From Allobosea sp. Tri-44 (GTDB lineage: Bacteria; Pseudomonadota; Alphaproteobacteria; Rhizobiales; Beijerinckiaceae), in assembly GCF_004123845.1 (NCBI RefSeq), contig NZ_NBDP01000007.1, positions 372,001 to 436,000 on the forward strand: a stretch of 64,000 bases of DNA, given 5' to 3'. Under the pieces are notes generated by a model. That model made no database searches and had not been told where the DNA came from. It saw nothing but the letters and a program-made list of their open reading frames with translations. Shown in pieces: positions 8,290 to 16,077 of the stretch. Within the stretch, counting starts at the first letter, position 1. Each line of letters begins with the position of its first letter. Made by a program: the position numbers and the translations under genes.

Positions 8290-8725
8290 GGAGGCCTCTC
8301 CCAGCATGATGGTGCTGAGCTAGGGCGTTTCGCGGTCGGCGGATTGGAGGAAATTCTCGGGACGGCATGTCGGCGTCGCGCATGGAGCGAGGTCGAATCA
8401 CTCTTTCGCCGCGTAGATCCTGAATGCCCGCTTGAAGGCGGCGCGCCAGAATCCGCAGCCGCCATGCACCTGCTCGACCTGATGCGCCGGACCACGTCTC
8501 GCCTGACTGGCAAGCCATAATTCCGGACAGCGCGGCGTCAACTTTGCTGGCTAAATTTTTATACGACGTTTGCGCAACGTTTCCTGACGCTCAGCCTGGA
8601 GGGCACGGAAACGGGGGCGATTGTTCTCCTCGACCACGCTTGCCGGCCTGATCGCGCTCGTCCGTTCCTGCTCTTCCAGAAGTTCTACATCCGCAATTTC
8701 GTGACGAGCGGGCTCAAATAAACGG
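8290..8725. other. 436-bp stretch without an assignable gene
   Basis: This lies between the bicupin start and the end of the copper operon. An open plus-strand stretch ends at 8520 with the tail AMHLLDLMRRTTSRLTGKP, and another at about 8577-8720 reads GAIVLLDHACRPDRARPFLL and ends NFVTSGLK. Neither has a credible start codon or ribosome-binding site. Both could be remnants of old genes. The minus-strand frames here are low-complexity. It probably also holds the promoter of the cupin operon. Confidence 0.4.
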
Positions 8726-9022
8726 CTAAGGTGGATCCGCCTCGCCCCTGCGCTGGCTCGCGCTGCAGCGATGGCCGTCGCAGACGACATCGAGAACCTG
8801 GTGCGCCGTGCCGAAGCAGTTGACGCGATAGGCGATGAGAGAAGCCTGCTTCAGCACCGTCTCGACCTGCGGCTTGACGCAAGCGTGCTCGAGCAGGATG
8901 CGCTGCAGGTCGCCATCGGAGGCGAGTGCGGCGGAAAGACTGCCCAGAAGAACCAGCGCCGGGGCGCTGCCCCGGCTCAGGGGGATGGATCGGCGCGGCC
9001 CATCCCCGCGAGATCGGGTCAC
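8726..9022 (-). CDS. Small exported Cys-containing protein of the copper operon, function unknown
   Basis: This is a 98-residue product. A basic start and a hydrophobic stretch APALVLLGSLSAALA (about 20-34) suggest a signal peptide. The mature part has four cysteines: one in HACVKPQVET, one in YRVNCFGTAHQVLDVVCDG (about 64-82) and others in CDGHRC. The GTG start overlaps the TGA of the CusF-like gene (GTGA), so it is probably translated by coupling and is the last gene of the copper operon. I do not recognise the family. The cysteines suggest metal binding or disulfides in the periplasm, which is inference. Confidence 0.6.
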   Translation of the reverse strand: MTRSRGDGPRRSIPLSRGSAPALVLLGSLSAALASDGDLQRILLEHACVKPQVETVLKQASLIAYRVNCFGTAHQVLDVVCDGHRCSASQRRGEADPP

Positions 9023-9297
9023 TTCGCCTTCTGGAGCGTGGTAACGGTGATCTGGCCGTTGACGCGGTCGGCGTCGAATTTGATCTTGGTTCCAGCCTTC
9101 AGCCCCTTCAGCATGGCCGGATCGCCGGCGCGGAACACCATGGTCATGGCGTCCATGTCGAGGTTCTTGATCGGGCCATGATTGATGGTGAGCTTGCCCT
9201 GGGGCTCGTCGACCTTGGTGACCGTGCCGCTGATAGACTGTGCCGCGGCCGGCAGGGCGACGAGGAGGAATGCGAGGGTGGCTGCTGTCCTGGGCAT
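9019..9297 (-). CDS. CusF-like periplasmic copper-binding protein
   Basis: The 92-residue protein has a signal peptide (RTAATLAFLLVALPAAAQS, cleaved near residue 20) and then a small beta-barrel of the CusF/YdeI type. It contains GTVTKVDEPQGKLTINHGPI and the copper-site-like run MDAMTMVFRA with closely spaced methionines (about 49-58). CusF-type proteins carry Cu(I)/Ag(I) in the periplasm and hand it to efflux components. The upstream neighbour is a cupredoxin (20-nt gap), and the downstream small Cys protein overlaps its stop. The operon context (multicopper oxidase, TolC-like protein) agrees. Confidence 0.88.
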   Translation of the reverse strand: MPRTAATLAFLLVALPAAAQSISGTVTKVDEPQGKLTINHGPIKNLDMDAMTMVFRAGDPAMLKGLKAGTKIKFDADRVNGQITVTTLQKAK

Positions 9298-9317
9298 GGG
9301 ACGCTCCTTTGTGAGGC

Positions 9318-9797
9318 TTACTTGACGATGATCTTGCCGGTCATGCCGGCTTCGCGGTGACCGGGGATCAGGCAGGAGAAGTCGAACTCGCCCGCCTTGG
9401 TAAAGGCCCAGACGATCTCGCCGGTCTTCTTCGGCTGAAGGCGCTTGGCGTTCGGATCGTCATGCTCCATGTCGGGGTTCTTCTGCATCTCGATGGCGTG
9501 CTTGAGGTTCTCCTCCAGCGTCGCCAGGACGAGCTCATGGTCGAGTTCGCCATTGTTGCGCAGCTGGAAGCGGACCTGCTCGCCGCGGCGCACCTCGATC
9601 CGGTCGGGGATGAAGGACATCTTGCCGTCCTTCTCAGCCATCGCGACCTGCACGATACGCGCCGGCTTCTTCGGATCGCCGGGCTTGCCATAGGCGGTCT
9701 CGCCGCCATGGCCGTGACCGGCTCCGCCCGGGCCGGCCAGGGCGGCACCGGCGGAGAACAGGACTGCGATTGCGGCGAGCTTGAATGCTGTCGTCAT
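9318..9797 (-). CDS. Periplasmic cupredoxin-domain copper protein
   Basis: The 159-residue protein has a signal peptide (AAIAVLFSAGAALA) and a His/Gly-rich linker (PGGAGHGHGGE). A plastocyanin-like domain (about 45-159) follows. A type 1 copper site is suggested by the His in LDHELVLATL and the C-terminal CLIPGHREAGM loop, which supplies Cys, His and Met. Such proteins bind or shuttle copper in the periplasm. It lies between the multicopper oxidase (30-nt gap) and the CusF-like gene in one operon. Its Met/His-containing insert (IEMQKNPDMEHDD) may be an extra copper site. Confidence 0.88.
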   Translation of the reverse strand: MTTAFKLAAIAVLFSAGAALAGPGGAGHGHGGETAYGKPGDPKKPARIVQVAMAEKDGKMSFIPDRIEVRRGEQVRFQLRNNGELDHELVLATLEENLKHAIEMQKNPDMEHDDPNAKRLQPKKTGEIVWAFTKAGEFDFSCLIPGHREAGMTGKIIVK

Positions 9798-9827
9798 GAG
9801 ACTCTCCTGCTGGAAGGATCGGCGTCT

Positions 9828-11264
9828 TCAGTGGTTGGAGTGGGAGTTCTTCGCCGCAGGCCGCGGCTTGCCGTCAGGCCCGAGGTTCGGCTTGCGCGGA
9901 TCCTTGACGCGCCATTCGGTCGGCTCGATGCCGCTGTCGGGGGAGGCGCCGCGCGCCGCTTCTGCCAGCTTCTGGCCCTTGTATTCGAAGGCGACGGTGC
10001 CCTCCGGGTGCTTGAACCAGCCGGGGTCCTTGTAGTCGGTCTTGGCGAGGCCCTCGCGGACTTTCACCACCGAGAACATGCCGCCCATCTCGACCGGGCC
10101 GAACTGGGCGAAGCCCGTCATCATCGGCAGGGTGTTGCCGGGCAGGGGCATCTCCATCGAGCCCATCTCGCCCATGCCGTTCGAGCCCATCGGCATGTAG
10201 CCAGGCGCGATCTTGGCGATACGCTTGGCGAGGTCCTTCTTGTTGACGCCGATATAGTTCTTCACCGAATGCCCCATGGCATTCATGGTGTGGTGCGATT
10301 TGTGGCAGTGGATCGCCCAGTCGCCGGGCTCGTCGGTGACGAAGTCGAAGGCGCGCATCTGGCCGACGGCGCAGTCGATCGAGACCTCGTCCCAGGCCGC
10401 CGCCGGATCGACCCAGCCGCCATCGGTGCACGAGACCTTGAACTCGTAGCCGTGCATATGGATCGGATGGTTGGTCATGGTCAGGTTGCCGAAGCGGATC
10501 CGGACCTTGTCGTTCTTGCCCACGACCAGCGGGTCGATGCCCGGGAACACGCGGCTGTTCCAGCACCACATGTTGAACTCGGTCATCTCGGCGACGCGCG
10601 GCACATAGGAGCCGGGCTCGATGTCGAAGGCGTTGAGCAGGAAGACGAAGTCGCGGTCGACGCGGCGGAAGGCCGGGTCCTTCGGATGGACGACGAAGAA
10701 GCCCATCATGCCCATCGCCATCTGGACCATCTCGTCCGAATGCGGGTGGTACATGTAGGTGCCCGAGCGCCTGAGCTGGAACTCGTAGACGAAAGTCTTG
10801 CCCGGCGGGATATGCGGCTGGTTCAAGCCGCCGACGCCGTCCATGCCGTTGGGCAGGCGCTGGCCGTGCCAGTGGATCGTGGTGCTCTCCGGCAGCTTGT
10901 TGGTGACGTAGATGCGGACCTTGTCGCCCTCGACCGCCTCGATGGTCGGCCCCGGCGACTGACCGTTGTAACCCCAGAGATAGCCCTTCATGCCGGGTGC
11001 GAGCTCGCGCACCACAGGCTCGGCGACGAGATGGAATTCCTTCCAGTCGCCATTCATGCGCCAGGGCAAGGTCCAGCCGTTGAGCGTCGCGACCGGCTGA
11101 TAATCCGGCCCTGTGGTGGGCACGAGAGGCGCCTGGGTTGACGCCTCCTTCATGGTCGGGGCCTCGGGCACCGAGGCGAAGGCCGTGCGGCCGGACACGG
11201 AACCGGCCGCGGCGACGACGAGGCCGGAGGTGCCGATGAAGCCTCTGCGCGATAGCGTGGTCAT
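9828..11264 (-). CDS. Multicopper oxidase, copper-resistance type
   Basis: The 478-residue protein has a Tat signal (LSRRGFIGTSGLVVAAAG). All copper signatures are visible: HWHGQRLPNGMDG, YMYHPHSDEM, HPIHMHGYEF and WAIHCHKSHHTMNAMGHS (type 1 and type 2/3 ligands). A Met-rich stretch (MGSNGMGEMGSMEMPLPG) near residue 365 resembles copper-loading Met motifs. It would oxidise Cu(I) to Cu(II) in the periplasm. It is shorter than classical PcoA/CopA and ends KNSHSNH. It is the third gene of the minus-strand operon and follows the TolC-like gene by 21 nt. A divergent two-component pair is the likely regulator. Confidence 0.92.
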   Translation of the reverse strand: MTTLSRRGFIGTSGLVVAAAGSVSGRTAFASVPEAPTMKEASTQAPLVPTTGPDYQPVATLNGWTLPWRMNGDWKEFHLVAEPVVRELAPGMKGYLWGYNGQSPGPTIEAVEGDKVRIYVTNKLPESTTIHWHGQRLPNGMDGVGGLNQPHIPPGKTFVYEFQLRRSGTYMYHPHSDEMVQMAMGMMGFFVVHPKDPAFRRVDRDFVFLLNAFDIEPGSYVPRVAEMTEFNMWCWNSRVFPGIDPLVVGKNDKVRIRFGNLTMTNHPIHMHGYEFKVSCTDGGWVDPAAAWDEVSIDCAVGQMRAFDFVTDEPGDWAIHCHKSHHTMNAMGHSVKNYIGVNKKDLAKRIAKIAPGYMPMGSNGMGEMGSMEMPLPGNTLPMMTGFAQFGPVEMGGMFSVVKVREGLAKTDYKDPGWFKHPEGTVAFEYKGQKLAEAARGASPDSGIEPTEWRVKDPRKPNLGPDGKPRPAAKNSHSNH

Positions 11265-11285
11265 TGTTTCGTTCCTTCCGCCCGC

Positions 11286-12773
11286 TCAGTGTCCGCCGCC
11301 GCCAGCATCGCCGCCGCCCGCCGCAGCGACGGTGGCCGAGCCGCCGCCTCCGCTGCCGCCACCGATCAGCGCGTGCTTGAAGTCGGTATGGGCGAGCCAG
11401 AAGTCGCGGCGGGCATTGATCGCGGCGACGTTTGACAGGATGCGGTTGCGGGCATCGGTGATGAGATCGGTGACATCGTTCAGCATGCCGCTGTAGTGCA
11501 GCAGCGACTGCTCCTGGATGATCTTGCGCAGCGGCAGGACATTGTTCTGGTATTGCCGGGTGATGTCGTAATTGGCGCGGTAGGCGGTATAGGCCTCGCG
11601 CGCCTCCGAGCGGGCGTTGACCGCCTTCTCCGCCAGCCTGTTGGCGGCCTGCATGTAGGTCTGCTCGGCGAGCGCGATCTTGGACTGGCCGAAATCATAG
11701 ATCGGGATGTCGATCTCCAGCTCCAGCGTCCGGCTGCGGCTCGACTCGCGCTCGACATGGCCATCTGCGCCGATGCTGCGGCCGCGATCATAGGTGCGGC
11801 GCCCGAGTAGGTCGATGTCGTTGACGAAGCGCGTCGCATTGGCGAGGCCGAGCGACTTCGCCAGCGTATCGAGCTCGGCGCGCGCGATCTGGATGTCGAT
11901 ACGCTTGCGCAGCGCCTCGGCCTCGATAGCCTTAACCGATTGCAGCCGCGGCAGAGGCGGCAAGGTGCCCGGCAGCCTGAACTTGAGTTCGTCGCCCCAG
12001 AGCCCGAGCTGACGAATGAGCCGCTCGCGCTCCTGTCGCTGCTGCTGGCGCGCCTGGGCGAGCTGCACGGTCAACTCGGCCTCGAAGGCGAATTCGCGGG
12101 CCTGGTCGATCTTGTTGACGCCGCCGGACTCGCCGAGCCGCTTGAACAGCTCGGAGGCCGCATCCGCCGAGCCTTTGGCCTCCTGATAAAAGGCGACCTG
12201 GGCGTTGGCGGCGACCGCGCGGTAGTACTGACGCCGCGCGTCGGCAGCGAGCCGCAGCACCGCCTCGACAGCGCGCAATTGCGCAGTGCGGAAGCGATCG
12301 CCGGCGATCTCGGCCCTCGCCGGGAGGGTGACGAGTGCGAGCAGGCTGCCGACGATCTGGCGCTCGATCTCGACCTCGAAGCGGCCGGAGAGCTTGGAGA
12401 TGCCGAAGCGCGGATTGGGCGGCAAGCTGGCGGCGACCATCTGAGCCTCGGCGATGCCGAGCTCGTTGAAGGCCGCCTGAAGGCCGCGATTGCTGAGCAG
12501 GGCGACTTGAACCGCGGCATCGGCCGTCAGCGGCTTGCGCAGCAACTGGTCGACCCGCGTCTTCGCCGTGAGCGCGACCCGGTCGTCACCGATTTTGACA
12601 ACGTCCTTGCCGATCTCAGCGTAAGTCGCGGTCTGGATCGGCGCCATGCCGCCATCGGCGGAGAAACCGGCGCAGCCGCCGAGCAGAACCACCGTGCCGG
12701 CGAGCAGGCCCCAGCGCAACAGGCGGCCGCCATTCGGAAGGCTTGGAGCGGTCGGATAGGTAGGCAGCGTCAT
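11286..12773 (-). CDS. Outer-membrane efflux lipoprotein, TolC/CusC-like
   Basis: The product is about 495 residues. An N-terminal lipobox VVLLGGCAG (Cys near residue 33) is followed by two long helical OEP repeats, for example LLSNRGLQAAFNELGIAEAQ and EALRKRIDIQIARAELDTLA. The tail is Gly/Ala-rich and ends in GGGH. The ATG overlaps the TGA of the upstream small lipoprotein (ATGA), which fixes the start; the frame is open further upstream but that part is a shadow. It would form the outer-membrane exit duct of a metal efflux pump. No RND or MFP subunit is encoded here, so the partner must lie elsewhere. Confidence 0.88.
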   Translation of the reverse strand: MTLPTYPTAPSLPNGGRLLRWGLLAGTVVLLGGCAGFSADGGMAPIQTATYAEIGKDVVKIGDDRVALTAKTRVDQLLRKPLTADAAVQVALLSNRGLQAAFNELGIAEAQMVAASLPPNPRFGISKLSGRFEVEIERQIVGSLLALVTLPARAEIAGDRFRTAQLRAVEAVLRLAADARRQYYRAVAANAQVAFYQEAKGSADAASELFKRLGESGGVNKIDQAREFAFEAELTVQLAQARQQQRQERERLIRQLGLWGDELKFRLPGTLPPLPRLQSVKAIEAEALRKRIDIQIARAELDTLAKSLGLANATRFVNDIDLLGRRTYDRGRSIGADGHVERESSRSRTLELEIDIPIYDFGQSKIALAEQTYMQAANRLAEKAVNARSEAREAYTAYRANYDITRQYQNNVLPLRKIIQEQSLLHYSGMLNDVTDLITDARNRILSNVAAINARRDFWLAHTDFKHALIGGGSGGGGSATVAAAGGGDAGGGGH

Positions 12774-12985
12774 GACTTCGGCCCGACTTGGCGGTTGAGC
12801 TCGCGCCAATCCTTGGGCTCGGCCGGGCGGAAGCTTGCGGCACCGGCCGTCACGCTGCGATAGGCGACAGCGGGAACACGGGCGTTCGGATCGGCCGGCC
12901 GGGCCAGGTGGTCTGGGACCGTGGCGGAGCAGGCGCCCAGCGCCAGACCGAGCGCCATCAGCAACGGCACCTTCACGAACGTCAC
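12770..12985 (-). CDS. Small lipoprotein, first gene of the copper operon
   Basis: The 71-residue protein has a signal peptide VPLLMALGLALGACSATVP with a lipobox ending in Cys19. The short polar mature part (HLARPADPNARVPAVAYRSV) ends with EPKDWRELNRQVGPKS. It starts at GTG with AAGGGGA upstream and overlaps the TolC-like gene by four bases. It is probably anchored in the outer membrane. Small lipoproteins of this sort often precede metal efflux genes in alphaproteobacteria, but its role is not known. Confidence 0.75.
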   Translation of the reverse strand: MTFVKVPLLMALGLALGACSATVPDHLARPADPNARVPAVAYRSVTAGAASFRPAEPKDWRELNRQVGPKS

Positions 12986-13047
12986 GATTCGGCATCCCCT
13001 TTTTTCGATGCGACAGGGGTAGCAGCGGGCTTCCGAGGGCGTCCGTT

Positions 13048-13056
13048 ACAAATTGT
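13048..13056. promoter_or_regulatory. Possible operator in copper operon / two-component intergenic region
   Basis: The 9-bp sequence ACAAATTGT is an inverted repeat around one base, and the dyad extends loosely as G..ACAAATTGT..C. It lies 63 bp upstream of the copper-operon start and about 85 bp upstream of the response-regulator coding start, where a CopR-type site would be expected. It is short, so the call is weak. Confidence 0.3.
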
Positions 13057-13140
13057 TTCAAAGCGGCGCGGGCGGCAGGGCCGCGAGCGCGCTATGTTCT
13101 GCTGACCAGATCGCAGGAGCCCGCTCGCGGGAGCACGGAC

Positions 13141-13929
13141 ATTCCGACCGAACCACAGCCAGAGACGGACCAGGCTCCCGACGCAGCGATCGCCAATGAC
13201 CACGGTCATATCCTGGTGGTCGACGACGATCCCCAGATCAGGCTGCTCGTCGCGCGCTTCCTGCAGCGATACGGCTATCAGGTCACCGGTGCGCCGGACG
13301 GGCGCGCGATGATGGAGGCGCTGGCGCACAGCGCCATCGACCTGATCGTGCTCGACCTGATGCTGCCCGGGCGCTCGGGCGTCGAGCTCTGCCGCGACGT
13401 GCGCGCGATCTCGCAGGTGCCGATCGTGATGCTGACCGCCCGGAGCGAGGAGAGCGAGCGCATCAGCGGCCTCGAGGGCGGGGCCGACGATTACGTCACC
13501 AAGCCGTTCAGCCCGCGCGAATTGCTGGCACGGATCAGGGCCGTGCTGCGCCGAGCGAGGGCAGCGCGCAGTTCCTCGGCCCCGCAGACGAGCGCGATCG
13601 TGACCTTCGAGGGCTGGCGCATGGATCTGCGGCGGCGCGAGCTGCTATCGCCATCAGGGACCCTGATCGACCTCTCGACCGGTGAGTTCGATCTGCTCGT
13701 CGCCTTCGTCGAGCATGCCAACCGCGTCCTGTCGCGGGAGGCGCTGATGCAGTTCGCCAAGACGCGAACGAGCGACGATCCGTTCGACCGCACCATCGAC
13801 GTCCAGATCAGCCGCCTGCGCCGCAAGCTCGAGGCCGACGCCCGGGGCGGCCAATTGATCAAGACGGTACGCGGCGCCGGCTATCTGTTCGCCTCGCAAG
13901 TCGACCACCAGCAAGGACAGCCCGCTTGA
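13141..13929 (+). CDS. OmpR-family response regulator, probably copper-responsive
   Basis: The receiver domain (ILVVDDDPQIRLLVARFLQR; phospho-Asp in IVLDLMLPGRSG; Lys in DDYVTKPFSPREL) is followed by an OmpR-type winged helix (LSTGEFDLLVAFVEHANRVL, RTIDVQISRLRRKLE, KTVRGAGYLF). The start is unusual. Between the divergent lipoprotein start and the receiver domain there is no in-frame ATG, GTG or TTG. An ATT at 13141 sits 7 nt after GGGAG and would give a 21-residue lead, so I use it. The only earlier in-frame start overlaps the lipoprotein gene by 151 bp. The stop overlaps the kinase start (TTGA). It probably controls the divergent copper operon. Confidence 0.85.
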   Translation: MPTEPQPETDQAPDAAIANDHGHILVVDDDPQIRLLVARFLQRYGYQVTGAPDGRAMMEALAHSAIDLIVLDLMLPGRSGVELCRDVRAISQVPIVMLTARSEESERISGLEGGADDYVTKPFSPRELLARIRAVLRRARAARSSSAPQTSAIVTFEGWRMDLRRRELLSPSGTLIDLSTGEFDLLVAFVEHANRVLSREALMQFAKTRTSDDPFDRTIDVQISRLRRKLEADARGGQLIKTVRGAGYLFASQVDHQQGQPA

Positions 13930-15317
13930 CGCCTCCGGCCAAACGGCTCTGGCCCGATACGGTCGCCAGCCGCGCCATCCTGATCCTGGTCGCGGCGCTG
14001 CTCGCCTTCCATCTGCTCGGCTACTGGGCCTATCGCGTCGGCGTCGAGAACCTCGCGACGGCGGGCCAGGACCGCGGCCTCGCCGAGCGCATCGTCTCGA
14101 TCAAGCGAGCGATCGCGAGCCTGCCGCAGGCGCCGGAACGCGACCGTGTCGCGCATGACCTGTCGAGCGCCAGCCTCGAAGTGCATTGGAGCAAGGTCAG
14201 CCTGGTGCTCGGCAGCGCTCCGATGACCGAGCGGACCCGGGCGATGGAAGCGCGGCTCAAGCAGCTCGCTCCGGAACTGGCGGCGGAATCCTTCCGGGTC
14301 GGCTTTGCTGACGATGGCGCGCTCGGCGCCGGCGAGGCCAATGCCTACAAGCACGTGATGCTGGTCTCGGTCCGGCTCGACGACGGCTCCTGGGTCAACT
14401 TCTCCTCTTCCGCGCTCGGGGCCTCGCAGCATCTCGACTGGGGCCTGACCGCGATCATGATCTGCTTCGCCGTCGCCATCGTCGTCGTGGCGCTGCTGCT
14501 GCTGCGCTGGGCGACGCGGCCGCTACGCGATCTCGCCATCGCGGCGGAGCGCTTCAGCCTTGACCAGACACCGCAGCCGCTTCCCGAACATGGGCCGGTC
14601 GAGGTGCGCCGCGCCGCGCGGGCCTTCAACACGATGCGGGAACGCATCCGGCATCTCGTCGCCGAGCGGACCCAGGCCATGGCCGCCGTCTCGCATGATC
14701 TGCGAACCCCGATCACGCGCCTCAGGCTCCGCTCCGAATTCCTCGACGATGACGCGACCCGCGTCCTGATCGACGCCGATCTCAGCGAGATGGAGGCGAT
14801 GATCGACTCGACGCTGGACTATCTGCGCGGCGGAACCTCCAGTGAGCCGATGCGCCCGGTCGATCTCGCCTCGGTGATCGAAACCATCGTCGACGAGCAT
14901 GCCGACCAGGGCCACCGCGTCTCGCTGGTCGGGCTGAGCTCCGCTCCCGTCCGAGGCGGAGTTCTCTCCCTGAAGCGTGCCGCTTCCAACATCATCGGCA
15001 ATGCCGTGAAATACGGTCAGGCGGCCAAGGTCACCATCGCCGAGGCCGGCGATAGCTTCGCCGTCGTCGTCGAGGACGAGGGGCCGGGCATCGCACCAGC
15101 CGATAGGGAGCGGGTGTTCCATCCCTTCGTGCGGCTCGAGGAATCGCGCGGCCGTCAGACCGGCGGCTCGGGCCTCGGCCTGACGATCGCGCTCGCCATC
15201 GCCCGTTCGCATGATGGCTCGATTGTGCTGGAGAACCGGGCCGAGGGCGGTCTCCGCGTCACGCTTTCCCTACCGAAGCTTTCAGCATCAGGGCGCGATG
15301 AGCTTCCCTTGGCCTGA
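13926..15317 (+). CDS. Membrane sensor histidine kinase, partner of the 13141 regulator
   Basis: The 463-residue protein starts at TTG overlapping the regulator stop. A first membrane segment ILILVAALLAFHLLGYWAY (about 18-36) is followed by a periplasmic domain (about 37-165), a second membrane segment ICFAVAIVVVALLLLRW (about 179-195), HAMP, HisKA with MAAVSHDLRTPITRLRLR (phospho-His near 256), and HATPase with EDEGPGIAP and GGSGLGLTIALAIARSHDG. It phosphorylates the OmpR-type regulator after sensing a periplasmic signal, plausibly copper judging from the divergent operon. The sensed ligand is inferred. Confidence 0.9.
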   Translation: MTPPAKRLWPDTVASRAILILVAALLAFHLLGYWAYRVGVENLATAGQDRGLAERIVSIKRAIASLPQAPERDRVAHDLSSASLEVHWSKVSLVLGSAPMTERTRAMEARLKQLAPELAAESFRVGFADDGALGAGEANAYKHVMLVSVRLDDGSWVNFSSSALGASQHLDWGLTAIMICFAVAIVVVALLLLRWATRPLRDLAIAAERFSLDQTPQPLPEHGPVEVRRAARAFNTMRERIRHLVAERTQAMAAVSHDLRTPITRLRLRSEFLDDDATRVLIDADLSEMEAMIDSTLDYLRGGTSSEPMRPVDLASVIETIVDEHADQGHRVSLVGLSSAPVRGGVLSLKRAASNIIGNAVKYGQAAKVTIAEAGDSFAVVVEDEGPGIAPADRERVFHPFVRLEESRGRQTGGSGLGLTIALAIARSHDGSIVLENRAEGGLRVTLSLPKLSASGRDELPLA

Positions 15318-15324
15318 ACGCAGC

Positions 15325-16077
15325 TCATAGCCGCATGCCGCCATCGACCGCGATCTCGGCGCCGTTGATGTAGGCCCCCTCGGGCGAGCAGAGCAGCAGG
15401 GCCGCGCCCGCGCAGTCCTCGGTACGACCGAGCCTGCCGAGCGGAATGCGTGCAAGCACCTGCTCCTCTCGTCCGGGCTGAGCCAGCACGGTGCGGTTGC
15501 GATCCGTCAGAATGGCGCCGGGCTGGATGATGTTGCAGGTGACGTCCGGGGCGCGCAGGGTTCGCGCCAGATTGAGGATCATGTTGGTCTGCGCGGCCTT
15601 GGTCGCCGCGTAATAGAAATGCGTCGGATTGGGGCGCGCCTCCTGTACGCTGCCGATTGCGATGACCCGGCCGAAGCCGCGCGCCAGCATGCCCGGCAGG
15701 AAAGCCTGCAGCAGCCGCAATGTGGCGTGGAGGTTGATCTGCGTCTGAGCCGCCATTGCGGCTTCGGAGACCGCATCCCAGGTTTCGAGGGTTTCGACGG
15801 AGGCGCAGAGCACGAGGATGTCGGGTTCGGTGCCGTTCGCCGTCAGCTCCGCCGCCATGGCAGGAGGGGCCGCGGCCTCCGCGAGATCGGCGATCAAGGG
15901 CGATGCCGCGAGGTTCGATGCTCGCAGATCCAGGGCCGCCGTGGTCGCGGCCGCTGCATCCCGGTCATGAATGACCGCGTGCGCGCCGGCCTCAGCGAGC
16001 CTTGTGGCGATCGCGAGCCCGATCCCGCGGGCCGCGCCGGTGACGAGTGCAGTCCGTCCGGCCAGAACGCCCGCCAT
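15325..16077 (-). CDS. SDR-family oxidoreductase
   Basis: The 250-residue classical SDR has the cofactor motif TGAARGIG (about 14-21), the catalytic Ser in AIGSVQEA, Tyr-x-x-x-Lys in YYAATKAAQ, and the C-terminal signature INGAEIAVDGGM. It uses NAD(P)H to interconvert an alcohol and a ketone. The expected NNAG motif is replaced by VLCAS (about 90-94), a modest oddity. Its ATG overlaps the TGA of the upstream binding protein, so it is the last gene of the minus-strand arm of the unknown-substrate cluster (FadR regulator, two binding proteins, SDR). It probably oxidises the imported compound or an intermediate. Confidence 0.88.
   Translation of the reverse strand: MAGVLAGRTALVTGAARGIGLAIATRLAEAGAHAVIHDRDAAAATTAALDLRASNLAASPLIADLAEAAAPPAMAAELTANGTEPDILVLCASVETLETWDAVSEAAMAAQTQINLHATLRLLQAFLPGMLARGFGRVIAIGSVQEARPNPTHFYYAATKAAQTNMILNLARTLRAPDVTCNIIQPGAILTDRNRTVLAQPGREEQVLARIPLGRLGRTEDCAGAALLLCSPEGAYINGAEIAVDGGMRL

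Noticed and set aside
6712..8520. A 602-codon plus-strand frame opposite the GNAT and bicupin genes
   Set aside because: Antisense to well-supported genes and without domain motifs; only its last part (8335-8520) is unopposed and lacks a start.
8551..8790. 79-codon minus-strand frame in the gap before the copper operon
   Set aside because: It overlaps the supported Cys-protein gene, starts without a ribosome-binding site and has low-complexity sequence.
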